From contig SUGL01000029.1 of NCBI GenBank assembly GCA_004963905.1, positions 1 to 64,000 of the forward strand: a stretch of DNA of 64,000 bases, written 5' to 3'. Source of the DNA: Mesorhizobium sp. (GTDB taxonomy: Bacteria > Pseudomonadota > Alphaproteobacteria > Rhizobiales > Rhizobiaceae). Below the pieces are notes generated by a model that worked only from the letters and a program-made list of their open reading frames with translations, was not told the DNA's origin and made no database searches. A program made the translations under genes and the position numbers. Positions 53,162-61,388 of the stretch are shown one piece after another; position 1 is the stretch's first letter; every line of letters begins with the position of its first letter.

Positions 53162-53866
53162 TCAGTCCCGCAGGATCATGCGGTCGCCGCGCACGTCGAA
53201 GCCCGACAGCGAACTGATGAAATTCATGCCGAGCAGGCTTTGCTCGAGCATGCCGGGCGCCGCGACCATGACCGGCATATCCTTGCGCACGATGCCGCCG
53301 ATCGCCACCTCGTCCGTCCTGACGGTGGCGGCGCGCGCCATGCCGTTGGCGGTCGAAACGTCCACGGTGTAGCTGAGCGCCGCCGGGTTGAAGCCGGCCG
53401 CCTGGGCGTCCGCGGCCGTGAGCACCGTGCTGGTCGCGCCGGTATCGACGACCGTCCGCACCGGCGCGCCGTTGACCAGGATTCGCGCTTCGAAATGGCC
53501 GTTGTCGGCCTTGTCGAGCGTCACGGTGGCGCGGCCATTGTCCACGCCGAGCGCCAGCGGACTTCCCGGAACGAGGCCGGCCGTCACGCGGCTGACAACG
53601 TCCTGCAGCTCGTAGCGGTACTGGTAGCCGGCGATCAGCGCCAGCACGATTGCCGCCCAGACGCCGAGATTGCGCGCCATGTCACCGAGCGGCCGGCCCG
53701 AGCGGACGAGACTGGCGCCGATCACCGCCACCAGGACACCCACCCAGATCAGCCGGCTGAAATCGCGGTTCGCGATGCCGAAGGTGCTGCCGGCGGAATC
53801 GTTCATCATCAGCAGGATCAGGCCTGCGCCGATCACCAGCATGACGATCCAGAACAGGCGATTCAT
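53162..53866 (-). CDS. TIGR02281-family membrane-anchored aspartic protease
   Basis: A 234-aa retropepsin-like (clan AA) protease common in alphaproteobacteria. Three hydrophobic helices lie in the first 85 residues. The single-lobed protease domain has the active site VVDTGATSTVL (Asp141) and the C-terminal SLLGMNFISSLSGFDVRGDRMIL. The substrate is unknown. It starts 13 bases after the DUF1289 stop; both form a two-gene unit on the minus strand. Confidence 0.9.
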   Translation of the reverse strand: MNRLFWIVMLVIGAGLILLMMNDSAGSTFGIANRDFSRLIWVGVLVAVIGASLVRSGRPLGDMARNLGVWAAIVLALIAGYQYRYELQDVVSRVTAGLVPGSPLALGVDNGRATVTLDKADNGHFEARILVNGAPVRTVVDTGATSTVLTAADAQAAGFNPAALSYTVDVSTANGMARAATVRTDEVAIGGIVRKDMPVMVAAPGMLEQSLLGMNFISSLSGFDVRGDRMILRD

Positions 53867-53879
53867 GGCCGGCCCTTTC

Positions 53880-54110
53880 TCACGGCATGCCGCGCTCGCG
53901 CGCCATGCGGGCGCGTCGCGTCTCGCGGCGTGGCCGACGCTCGACCGTCTCGAGTCTGCCCGGGAGGTCGGCCATAACCGCCCGCCGATCCTCAGGCGTC
54001 ATCGCGATCCAGCCGGCGATTTCATCGCGCGTGCGGCCGCAACCGAAACAGAAGCCGGTTTTCATGTCGATCGAGCAGACGAGTATGCAGGGAGACTCGA
54101 TGGCGGTCAT
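53880..54110 (-). CDS. DUF1289 small cysteine-rich protein
   Basis: A 76-aa DUF1289 protein. Four cysteines (Cys8, Cys12, Cys21, Cys24 in SPCILVC and GFCFGCGRT) suggest metal binding. WIAMTPEDRRAVMADLPGR is the family core, followed by a very Arg-rich tail. Function is unknown. It is co-directional with the aspartic protease gene and divergent from cobT across 159 bp. Confidence 0.88.
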   Translation of the reverse strand: MTAIESPCILVCSIDMKTGFCFGCGRTRDEIAGWIAMTPEDRRAVMADLPGRLETVERRPRRETRRARMARERGMP

Positions 54111-54269
54111 GCTGTTCTCTTGGCTTCACTCCACATGGTGCAACCGCAAAGCCAATGCAAGCCCTCCGCAATGCGCCGTCAGCCAGCGCTTTCGCGGCAT
54201 TGCCAGTGGTTGTGCCGGGCCGCGAACGCGGCTATGCCGCTGCCTTCTCCAGCAAGAACCGCATCCGAC

Positions 54270-55265
54270 ATGACCGCAAAGCCTTTCGATGACTTCCGCA
54301 CTCTGCTCGCGACGCTGACGCCGGCGGACACCGCCGCCGAAACCCGCATCCGCACGCTGTTGGCCAAGGCCGACAAGCCGAAGGCCTCGCTTGGCCGGAT
54401 CGAGGACATCGCGGCCTGGCTCGCAGCCTGGAGCGGGCGCGCGCCGCCAGCCGTGAACCGGCCGCTCGTGGCGATCTTCGCCGGCAACCACGGCGCTGTC
54501 CGGCACGCGATCTCGCCGCGGCCGGTTTCGGCGACCGCCAATGCCGTCGAGCTTTGCGCCGCCGGAGGCGCGGCGATCAACCAGATCTGCATCGCCAACG
54601 ATCTCGGCCTGAAGGTCTTCGACCTGGCGCTGGATATTCCGACAGGAGACATCACAGAGGAAGCGGCGCTCGACGAGCGCGGCTGCGCCGCCACCATGGC
54701 CTTCGGCATGGAAGCGGTCGCCGGCGGCGCCGACCTTCTATGCCTGGGCGATCTCGGTGTCGGCAATTCGACCATTGCGGCGTCGTTATGCGCGGCGCTG
54801 TTCGGCGGCAAGGGCGCCGGCTGGGTCGGGCCGGGATCGGGCGCAGATAGGGCAATGATGGCGCGCAAGGCCGAAGTGGTCGACCGGGCGCTGGCTTTTC
54901 ACGGCACCGGTCTCGGCGATCCGCTCGAGGCATTGCGACGGGTCGGCGGCCGCGAGTTCGCGGCGGTGTGCGGCGCCATTCTCGCCGCACGCATGCAGAA
55001 GATCCCGGTGCTGCTCGACGGCTTCGTCGCGACGGCTGCCGCCGCAGTCCTGCACAGGGTCAATTCCTCAGCGATCGACCATTGCCTGCTCGCCAGCCTG
55101 TCGCCGGAGCCCGGTCATGCCAAGGTCGCCGAAAGACTCGGTCTGCGGCCCTTGCTCGATCTCGGTATCAGTCACGAAGAAGGGGTAGGGGCTGGGCTTG
55201 CCGCCGGCCTCGTCAAGGCGGCGGCGCTCACCAGTTCCGGCATGGCGGCAGCGGTTCGCATCTAG
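54270..55265 (+). CDS. cobT: Nicotinate-nucleotide-dimethylbenzimidazole phosphoribosyltransferase
   Basis: A 331-aa CobT (called CobU in the Pseudomonas denitrificans scheme), activating dimethylbenzimidazole for the lower ligand of cobalamin. Family segments are KASLGRIEDIAAWLAAW, VAIFAGNHGAV, LCLGDLGVGNSTIAASLCAA and the C-terminal LLDLGISHEEGVGAGLA, which carries the catalytic glutamate. The start at 54270 fits the family length. No B12-box riboswitch is recognisable upstream. The TAG stop runs directly into a palindromic element. Confidence 0.95.
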   Translation: MTAKPFDDFRTLLATLTPADTAAETRIRTLLAKADKPKASLGRIEDIAAWLAAWSGRAPPAVNRPLVAIFAGNHGAVRHAISPRPVSATANAVELCAAGGAAINQICIANDLGLKVFDLALDIPTGDITEEAALDERGCAATMAFGMEAVAGGADLLCLGDLGVGNSTIAASLCAALFGGKGAGWVGPGSGADRAMMARKAEVVDRALAFHGTGLGDPLEALRRVGGREFAAVCGAILAARMQKIPVLLDGFVATAAAAVLHRVNSSAIDHCLLASLSPEPGHAKVAERLGLRPLLDLGISHEEGVGAGLAAGLVKAAALTSSGMAAAVRI

Positions 55266-55400
55266 AGCAATTCCAGGAAAGGTGTGAGCGGCTCTAAAGC
55301 ACACGCATCCAGAAAGCGGGTGTGGTCGACGGGGGGATTTGGCCCGCTGTCTCAACGCACTTCGATTTCAGATGTAATCAGGTTTCGTCCATCTGAAATC
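55266..55400. repeat. Composite palindromic element after cobT
   Basis: It begins directly after the cobT TAG with AGCAATTCCAGGAAAGGTGT, the same sequence that follows lexA and the protease gene, but only half of that hairpin is present. A second hairpin pairs GATTTCAGATG (55364-55374) with CATCTGAAATC (55390-55400). The rest of the gap to 55581 holds no gene. Confidence 0.75.
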
Positions 55401-55581
55401 ATCGCGTAACGCGGCTTCCCAATATCGAACCGCGACGGCCGAAGTCGGCACCGACACGCCTTGGCGCAGTGCTCGCTATCCATGCGGGATCGCTCCGGGC
55501 TACCTGAACGAAGGAGGCATCCATGATCCACAAATACCATTCCGCAGCCCTTGGCATGGCTCGAGAGTCTGGGAGGAATAC

Positions 55582-56190
55582 ATGACAGGAACGGCTCGCT
55601 TAGGGCGCTGCGGCGTCGTCGTTTTGACTGGCCTCTTGGGGGCATGGCTTGGAGCCTCGACGGCCCGGGCCGAAGACGCCAACAAGGCCGACCTGGAAGC
55701 CTTGAAGAAATCGTTGGCCAAATACGAAGACTACCAGGCCGCCATCCGCGACCTCTATCTGTCGACGGAAGGCTGCGTCTACTACAGCGGCGAAAAGATA
55801 CCGGGCACGATGGACTATCCGAAGGGCGCCATGGGCATCCATTTCGTCAACGTCCCGAGCGTCGGCAAGAAGCTCGACCCGATGAAGCCCAACGTGCTGA
55901 TCTACGAGCCGACCAAGGAAGGCTTGAAGCTGGTCGGCGTGGAGTGGCTGGTGCCGCTGACGCCGGACGTCAAGGAAGCGCCCACGCTCTTTGGCCAGAA
56001 ATTCATGGGGCCGATGGAGGGGCATTATCCGCTGATCCCGAAGGAGTTCGTGCACTACGATCTTCACGCCTGGCTGTTCAGCGACAACCCGAACGGCATG
56101 TTCAGCCCGACGAACCCGAAGGTGAAATGCAACAAGGCCGAGTTTCCGATGCTGGAGAAACCGACCAAGATGATGCCCGGGCCGATGTAA
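55582..56190 (+). CDS. Secreted protein of unknown function, 202 aa
   Basis: A 202-aa protein with a signal peptide (about 1-30, ...GAWLGASTARA) and no recognised domain. The mature part has LYLSTEGCVYYSGEKIPGTM, VNVPSVGKKLDPMKPNVLIY and HYPLIPKEFVHYDLHAWLFS segments, compatible with a compact periplasmic beta-sandwich. Two cysteines in the mature region (GCVYY, VKCNK) could form a disulfide. GGGAGG lies just before the ATG. It is isolated between repeat-bearing gaps. Confidence 0.75.
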   Translation: MTGTARLGRCGVVVLTGLLGAWLGASTARAEDANKADLEALKKSLAKYEDYQAAIRDLYLSTEGCVYYSGEKIPGTMDYPKGAMGIHFVNVPSVGKKLDPMKPNVLIYEPTKEGLKLVGVEWLVPLTPDVKEAPTLFGQKFMGPMEGHYPLIPKEFVHYDLHAWLFSDNPNGMFSPTNPKVKCNKAEFPMLEKPTKMMPGPM

Positions 56191-56351
56191 GGATAGCACG
56201 GCAATTCCATCGGAGCGGATCGCGTCCTTGCGGCCGCGGCGGCCCCGGTTAGGCATACATACCGCTGGCAATACGCAAGGCGGAATGCAAGGTCGGCAGG
56301 AAGGCGGTGCGGACCAGAGAGGACAGGCGCGCCAACCGGACCGGTGTCGGC

Positions 56352-56455
56352 CTAAAGCGTGTCGCGATCTTTCAGATTCGCTCCATGCGCTTTAGGTTTT
56401 TGATTTTGCGCATGTCTTTGTCCCGAAACCGGTTCCCACTTTCGGGAGACATGCT
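56352..56455. repeat. Two-hairpin palindromic element abutting the histidine kinase stop
   Basis: Hairpin one: CTAAAGCG (56352-56359) with CGCTTTAG (56388-56395). Hairpin two, read on the minus strand, starts AGCATGTCTCCCGAAAGTGG directly after the kinase TAG and closes with GCATGTC/GACATGC arms, with an extra CAAAGA in one arm. It is over 90% identical to 60659-60757. Confidence 0.9.
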
Positions 56456-57976
56456 CTAGCGCCGCCGCGCGGCGACGGCCTTGGTCGGCAGCGCCGGCAA
56501 CTCCTCCATCACCCGGCTCAGCGGGAAGATGGCGATGGCCTCGGTGCCTTCGCGCAGCTTGGAGTGAAGCTCGAACTCGCCGTCATGCATATCGAGCAGG
56601 CCCTGCACGATCGGCAGGCCGAGACCGGTTCCCTGCTCGGCGCTCTTGATGGCGATCGTGCCCTGGCCGAAGGCTGAAAGCACCACGGGGATTTCCTCTT
56701 CCGGTATGCCGGGACCGTTGTCCTTGACCGAGATGTACTGGCCGCCGCCCGCCGTCCAGCCGACACGGACGCGGACTTCGCCACCCGACGGGGTGAACTT
56801 GATGGCATTGGACAACAGGTTGAGCGCGATCTGCCGGATGGCCCGCTCGTCGCCGAACAGGCGCGGCAGGGTGGTCTCGAACTCCTGGATGATGCGGATG
56901 TCCTTGTTGCGGGCCCTGAGCTCCATCATGTGGCAGCAGTCCTCGACGATCGTCACCAGCACCACCGGCTCCTCGTTGAGCTGGTAGCGGCCGGCCTCGA
57001 TGCGCGACAGGTCGAGGATCTCGTTGATCAGGTCGAGCAGATGCTGCCCGGAATCATGCACGTCGCGCGCGTAATCGCGATAGGTCGGGTTGTTCATCGG
57101 CCCGAGCACTTCATTGGCCATCACTTCAGAGAAGCCGAGGATGGCGTTGAGGGGCGTCCTCAGCTCATGGCTCATCGAAGCGAGAAAGCGCGACTTCGCC
57201 AGATTGGCGTCCTCGGCGCGCCGCCTGGCCTCGTCGGACATCGACTTCGCCGTCTCGACCTCGGCGATCAGCGCGTCCTTTTCGGAACGGAAGGAGAGCA
57301 CCATCCACGAAGCCTGGTTGAGATGGCGCGCGACGTAGCCGAAAAAGGGCAGGGCGGCGACCAGAAGCGCCGCCATGATCCCTTCGATCGGCGTCCAGAC
57401 ACGTGCGACGGCATAGGCATAGACCGCGACCGGAACGGCGAAGGTCGCGAGCAGGGCGCCGCCCAGCGACGATGCCATGACCGCGGTCGTCGCCATGGCG
57501 ACCAGAAGCACCATGGCCTTGACGACATGGAACTGGTCGACCTGGCATGTGTCGCAGCCGAGCCACGCGAACCAGGCCCAGCCGAGGCCGCATAGCGCAT
57601 GGCCGATCAGGAAATCGCGGCGCGTCCGTACCGGGTCGAGCTCGGCCGCCTCCGTGCGCTCGACGCGCCGCGCCATGAAAGCGACGATGGTGTAGCAGAG
57701 AAGGGTGAAAAGCGCCCAGATGGCGACCTGGTTGCCCAGGCCGGAAAAGCGGCCGATTGCCGCGACGGTGAGCACGAGCAGCGGTATGGCGATCGCGCTG
57801 ACCGCCATGGCGCGCGCATGCAGCTTCAGCAGCTCGCGGTCGAAGTCGAGGCTGCCGGCCTGCTGCGAGAGACGATCACGCGTCCTGCGCACCGCGCGCG
57901 CCACATCGCTGTTGCGATGCGGTTTCCTGCGGTCCACAATGAATTTGTCCGCTGTGTCCGAGCGTAGCAAAGGCAT
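56456..57976 (-). CDS. Membrane sensor histidine kinase
   Basis: A 506-aa histidine kinase with about six membrane helices in residues 55-215, a coiled linker, a DHp domain with the phospho-accepting His270 (SRFLASMSHELRTPLNAILGF), and an ATPase domain (N box LNLLSNAIKFTP, G1 DNGPGIPEEE, G2 GTGLGLPIVQGL). The DHp sequence resembles the PdhS/PleC/DivJ cell-cycle kinase group of alphaproteobacteria, but that assignment is not firm. There is no PAS domain and no adjacent response regulator. It is divergent from the nuclease gene. Confidence 0.93.
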   Translation of the reverse strand: MPLLRSDTADKFIVDRRKPHRNSDVARAVRRTRDRLSQQAGSLDFDRELLKLHARAMAVSAIAIPLLVLTVAAIGRFSGLGNQVAIWALFTLLCYTIVAFMARRVERTEAAELDPVRTRRDFLIGHALCGLGWAWFAWLGCDTCQVDQFHVVKAMVLLVAMATTAVMASSLGGALLATFAVPVAVYAYAVARVWTPIEGIMAALLVAALPFFGYVARHLNQASWMVLSFRSEKDALIAEVETAKSMSDEARRRAEDANLAKSRFLASMSHELRTPLNAILGFSEVMANEVLGPMNNPTYRDYARDVHDSGQHLLDLINEILDLSRIEAGRYQLNEEPVVLVTIVEDCCHMMELRARNKDIRIIQEFETTLPRLFGDERAIRQIALNLLSNAIKFTPSGGEVRVRVGWTAGGGQYISVKDNGPGIPEEEIPVVLSAFGQGTIAIKSAEQGTGLGLPIVQGLLDMHDGEFELHSKLREGTEAIAIFPLSRVMEELPALPTKAVAARRR

Positions 57977-58052
57977 GCCAAGTTCAATTTCTGCGCGCAG
58001 CGATTTTCAGTTCGTTAAGCTACGTTCGAATGATTAAGAGACTGTTTGCCAT

Positions 58053-58673
58053 ATGAGCCGTTCCTGGTCGCGAAGACCGCGCCGGCGATATGCGCCAGCC
58101 CGGCCGCGAACCCTCTGGCGCAGGCTGCTGGATTACGCGCTGACCGCGCTTCTGCTCGGCCTCTTCATCCTGGTGGCGGCACGGCTCGACCGCTTCGAAA
58201 CGCGCAAGGAACAGGGCATGGCGATCGTCAATGACGGCGATTCGATCACGCTCGGTACCGAGCGCATCCGCATGCGCGGCATCGACGCTCCGGAGTACAC
58301 CCAGTCGTGCCGCAAGGACGGCTCAGACTATCCCTGCGGCAAGCTTGCGCGGCAGTCGCTGGTACGGCTGATCGCCAACAGGCCGGTTTCCTGCAGCGGC
58401 TGGCAGCGCGACCGCTACGGCAGGCTGCTCGGCGACTGCAAGGCAGGCGACACAGACCTCAACCGTGCTCAAGTGCAGGCTGGATGGGCCGTCGCCTTCG
58501 GCGACTTCCAAACCGAGGAGACTGTTGCGCGAGCCGCCAAGGCCGGCATCTGGGCCGGCTCCTTCGAGGAGCCGCAGGACTGGCGCGAAAGCCATCATGA
58601 TCAGCCGGCCGAGAGGAGGCACGGCACGTTGGCTTCGCTCGGCGATGCGCTGCGCGAGCTTGTTCGTTTCTGA
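58053..58673 (+). CDS. Thermonuclease (SNase-like) family protein
   Basis: A 206-aa protein with a basic N-terminus, one membrane anchor (about 27-45) and a staphylococcal-nuclease-like domain: VNDGDSITLGTERIRMRGIDAPE (metal-binding Asp61 and Asp78, Glu81) and the arginine segment RDRYGR (119-124). It probably acts in the periplasm as an anchored nuclease or nucleic acid binding protein. Four cysteines in the domain suggest disulfides. It is divergent from the histidine kinase gene. Confidence 0.9.
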   Translation: MSRSWSRRPRRRYAPARPRTLWRRLLDYALTALLLGLFILVAARLDRFETRKEQGMAIVNDGDSITLGTERIRMRGIDAPEYTQSCRKDGSDYPCGKLARQSLVRLIANRPVSCSGWQRDRYGRLLGDCKAGDTDLNRAQVQAGWAVAFGDFQTEETVARAAKAGIWAGSFEEPQDWRESHHDQPAERRHGTLASLGDALRELVRF

Positions 58674-58690
58674 GGATGCTCTCTGTTCGA

Positions 58691-58736
58691 TGCATGTCGT
58701 TCTCCCAAACCGCTGCGCACTTTTGGGCGACATGCA
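58691..58736. repeat. Palindromic element between the nuclease and GST genes
   Basis: Closed by TGCATGTCG (58691-58699) and CGACATGCA (58728-58736). The minus strand reads through AAAAGTGCGCAGCGGTTT. Near-identical to 37836-37880. It lies between two plus-strand genes. Confidence 0.85.
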
Positions 58737-58778
58737 TTGAAGCGCGCCCTATGATCGGGTGAAAGATCGGAGAATGGG

Positions 58779-59390
58779 ATGAAGCTGTTCGATGGCGGTC
58801 GCGCGCCGAACCCCAGGCGGGTTCGGGTTTTCCTGGCGGAAAAGGGACTGACGGTTCCGCTGGTGCCCGTCGACATGGGCGCGCTGGAGCATCGCGAGCA
58901 GCCGGTGGCGTCGCGCAATCCGCTGAGGCGGCTGCCGGTGCTGGAACTCGATGACGGCACCATCATCACCGAATCGATAGCCATCTGCCGCTATTTCGAG
59001 GAGTTGCATCCAGAGCCCGCTCTGTTCGGCAAAGGCGCGCTCGGCAAGGCCATGGTCGAGATGTGGCAAAGGCGCATGGAGCTCAACCTCATGAGCTGCG
59101 TGGCCGCCGCCTTCCGGCACATCCACCCGGCGATGAAGGAGTGGGAGGTGCCGCAGATCCCGGAATGGGGCGAGGCCAACAAACCCAAGGCCGTCGAGTT
59201 CCTGCACCTCCTCGACCGCGAGCTGGCCGACAGGGAGTTCGCCGCTGGCGACGCCTACTCGGTGGCCGACATCACGGGGCTGATCGCCATCGATTTCATG
59301 AAGCCGGCGCGCATCAAGGTGCCCGAGGAGTGCACGAACGTGCTGCGCTGGCACGCGGCGCTCGCCAGCCGGCCAAGCGCCGCTGCCTGA
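58779..59390 (+). CDS. Glutathione S-transferase family protein
   Basis: A 203-aa GST. The thioredoxin-like N-terminal domain (MKLFDGGRAPNPRRVRVFLAEKGL) includes the glutathione-binding LPVLELDDGTIITESIAICRYFEE (about 52-75), and the all-helical C-terminal domain has the capping motif FAAGDAYSVADITGL. The substrate is unknown. The Fe-S glycosylase-like gene follows after 26 bases, possibly co-transcribed. Confidence 0.93.
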   Translation: MKLFDGGRAPNPRRVRVFLAEKGLTVPLVPVDMGALEHREQPVASRNPLRRLPVLELDDGTIITESIAICRYFEELHPEPALFGKGALGKAMVEMWQRRMELNLMSCVAAAFRHIHPAMKEWEVPQIPEWGEANKPKAVEFLHLLDRELADREFAAGDAYSVADITGLIAIDFMKPARIKVPEECTNVLRWHAALASRPSAAA

Positions 59391-59416
59391 GACCGGGTTT
59401 GGACGAACTGGCCGAT

Positions 59417-60034
59417 ATGAGCGAAGAGCTGGAATGCTTCACCGCCAAGGTGCGGGCCTGCCGTATCTGCGTCGAGCATCCGCGCGGCCGACCCTTGCCG
59501 CATGAGCCGCGGCCAGTGCTCAGGCCGTCGTCCAGCGCACGCATCCTGCTCGCCAGCCAGGCGCCGGGCACCAAGGTTCACATCTCAGGCATGCCGTTCA
59601 CCGATGCTTCCGGGGATCGCCTCAGAAGTTGGCTCGGCGTCAGCAGCGAAGAATTCTACGACACGAGAAAATTCGCCATCGTGCCGATGGGTTTTTGCTT
59701 TCCGGGGCAGGACGCCAAGGGCGCGGATCTTCCGCCGCGCCGCGAATGCGCGCCGGCCTGGCGCGCGCCGCTCATGGCGTTGATGCCGCAAATCGATCTG
59801 GTGCTGACGATCGGCGGCTACGCGCAGTCCTGGCACATGAGCATGGCGCGTGGGTCGTCGCTGACGGAAACGGTCAAAAACTGGCGTGCCATCTGGTATG
59901 CGGCGGCCGGCCCGAGGGTGCTGCCGTTGCCGCATCCATCCTGGCGGAACACCGGCTGGCTGAAGAAGAATCCCTGGTTTGAAATGGATTTGCTGCCTTT
60001 CCTGCGGTCGGAAATCCGCTATCGCATCGGTTAG
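59417..60034 (+). CDS. Uracil-DNA glycosylase family protein, Fe-S type
   Basis: A 205-aa UDG-superfamily protein. Four cysteines at 15, 18, 94 and 111 (ACRIC, GFCFPG, RRECAPA) sit close to the spacing of the [4Fe-4S] ligands in family 4 enzymes. Motif A is altered to SQAPGTKVH (Gln instead of the usual Glu), and motif B is LPLPHPSWRN. It may excise uracil or other lesions, or have lost that activity; the changed motif A makes specificity uncertain. It lies downstream of the GST gene. Confidence 0.85.
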   Translation: MSEELECFTAKVRACRICVEHPRGRPLPHEPRPVLRPSSSARILLASQAPGTKVHISGMPFTDASGDRLRSWLGVSSEEFYDTRKFAIVPMGFCFPGQDAKGADLPPRRECAPAWRAPLMALMPQIDLVLTIGGYAQSWHMSMARGSSLTETVKNWRAIWYAAAGPRVLPLPHPSWRNTGWLKKNPWFEMDLLPFLRSEIRYRIG

Positions 60035-60143
60035 GCATTCGGCAAGATATCACTCGCTTTTGCCGCCATTGGCAGAATTTCTTTCTTGTGAAAGGCCCAG
60101 ATAAAAGGGATTATAGCGAAACTATTCCCCTGGAGTTCTCCCG

Positions 60144-60635
60144 ATGGACCGCCTTGACCGAAAAATTCTCCGCCTCCTGCAGGAGGACGCGACACTTGCG
60201 GTCGCCGATGTCGCCAAGAAAGTCGGCCTGTCGACCACACCTTGCTGGCGGCGCATCCAGAAGCTCGAGGAAGAGGGCGTCATCAAGCGGCGCGTGGCCA
60301 TTCTCGATCACGAGAAGGTCAATGTGCGCGTCACCGTCTTCGTGTCGATTCGCACCAATTCGCACAGCCATGAGTGGCTGCGGCGCTTCTCCGAGGTGAT
60401 CCAGGAATTCCCGGAAGTGGTCGAGTTCTACCGCATGAGCGGCGACGTCGATTATCTGCTGCGGGTCGTAGTGCCTGACATTGCCGCCTACGACGCCTTC
60501 TACAAGCGGCTGATCGCCAAGATCGAGATCCGCGACGTGTCGTCGTCCTTCGCCATGGAGCAGATCAAATACACGACGGAAATCCCGCTCGACTACATGA
60601 TCCTGGACAAGGAATCGGGTGCGAACGCGGCGTAA
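60144..60635 (+). CDS. Lrp/AsnC family transcriptional regulator
   Basis: A 163-aa Lrp/AsnC regulator. The N-terminal HTH (MDRLDRKILRLLQEDATLAVADVAKKVGLSTTPCWRRIQKLEEEGVI) is followed by the RAM ligand/oligomerisation domain (VVEFYRMSGDVDYLLRVVVPD). Such proteins respond to amino acids. It is preceded by an AT-rich 109-bp promoter region and has no obvious partner gene. Confidence 0.95.
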   Translation: MDRLDRKILRLLQEDATLAVADVAKKVGLSTTPCWRRIQKLEEEGVIKRRVAILDHEKVNVRVTVFVSIRTNSHSHEWLRRFSEVIQEFPEVVEFYRMSGDVDYLLRVVVPDIAAYDAFYKRLIAKIEIRDVSSSFAMEQIKYTTEIPLDYMILDKESGANAA

Positions 60636-60658
60636 GCGCTGCCTGAAACGATAGAATC

Positions 60659-60757
60659 TAAAGCGCGTCGCGATCTTTCAGATTCGCTCCGTGCGCTTTA
60701 GGTTTTTGATTTTGCGCATGTCTCCCGAAACCGGTTCCCACTTTCGGGAGACATGCT
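60659..60757. repeat. Two-hairpin palindromic element abutting the DUF3299 stop
   Basis: CTAAAGCGC (60659-60667) pairs with GCGCTTTAG (60693-60701). The second hairpin reads AGCATGTCTCCCGAAAGTGG on the minus strand, directly after the TAA stop at 60758. It is a near copy of 56352-56455 without the 6-base CAAAGA insertion, so its second stem is cleaner. Confidence 0.9.
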
Positions 60758-61330
60758 TTAGTTCTTCTTTTTGTTGAGGAAATTCCACGGCGAGTTGACC
60801 GGCAGCGTGACGGCGTCCGGCACGTTCTCGACGCCGGTCACTTCGGCCTTGCGCACCGTGTAGCCGGACTGGACGATCAGGACGCCATCCAGGATGAAGA
60901 GCTGGCTCTTCTCCAAACCGGGCTTCAGCACGCCGGTCACGGAGACCGGCTGGTAGGCTTCCGCCATCTTGTAGGGATGCGCCGGCGTCACCAGCACGAT
61001 CTGGTTCGGCGGCGGCGTGGGCATGTGGCTGCAGGCGCCGGTCCAAGGCACCAGCAGGAACTGATAGACAAGGTCGCCCTCGCGATCGACCGGCAATGCG
61101 TAGCCGGCCAATTGAATGGTCTTGTCCTGCAAATTGAGCGACAGCGTCTCGCCGTGATCAGGCAGTTTCGCCGCAATCATCGGCAAATTGGCGTCCGCGG
61201 CGACTGCCTGCGTCGCCGGGCGCAGATCCTTCCAGAAGATATGCGCGACGTCGGCCGCGGCGTCGGCGCCTGTGGCGGCGAGCGTGAGCACGGCCGCCAG
61301 CATCGCGATCGATTTGAAACGCTTGCTCAT
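60758..61330 (-). CDS. DUF3299 periplasmic protein
   Basis: A 190-aa DUF3299 protein with a signal peptide (about 1-24, AAVLTLAATGADAAA). The core VPWTGACSHMPTPPPNQIVLV contains the family's single conserved cysteine and histidine, followed by VSVTGVLKPG. The family occurs near ABC-type MacB/LolD exporters in other bacteria; no such gene is here. ATG at 61330 is used; ATG 61342 adds 4 residues. Its stop codon begins a palindromic element. Confidence 0.87.
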   Translation of the reverse strand: MSKRFKSIAMLAAVLTLAATGADAAADVAHIFWKDLRPATQAVAADANLPMIAAKLPDHGETLSLNLQDKTIQLAGYALPVDREGDLVYQFLLVPWTGACSHMPTPPPNQIVLVTPAHPYKMAEAYQPVSVTGVLKPGLEKSQLFILDGVLIVQSGYTVRKAEVTGVENVPDAVTLPVNSPWNFLNKKKN

Positions 61331-61388
61331 GGTCGTGCCCATCCTTCGTCAATCCGCTTTCGGAATCGAGTAAAAGCGTCGTGACCGC

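Noticed and set aside
54111..54269. Cobalamin riboswitch upstream of cobT
   Set aside because: No recognisable B12 box or conserved core was found in the 159 bases between the DUF1289 gene and cobT.
56456..57976. Naming the kinase DivJ, PleC or PdhS
   Set aside because: The DHp motif is suggestive, but there is no PAS domain and no conserved neighbour to support a specific name.
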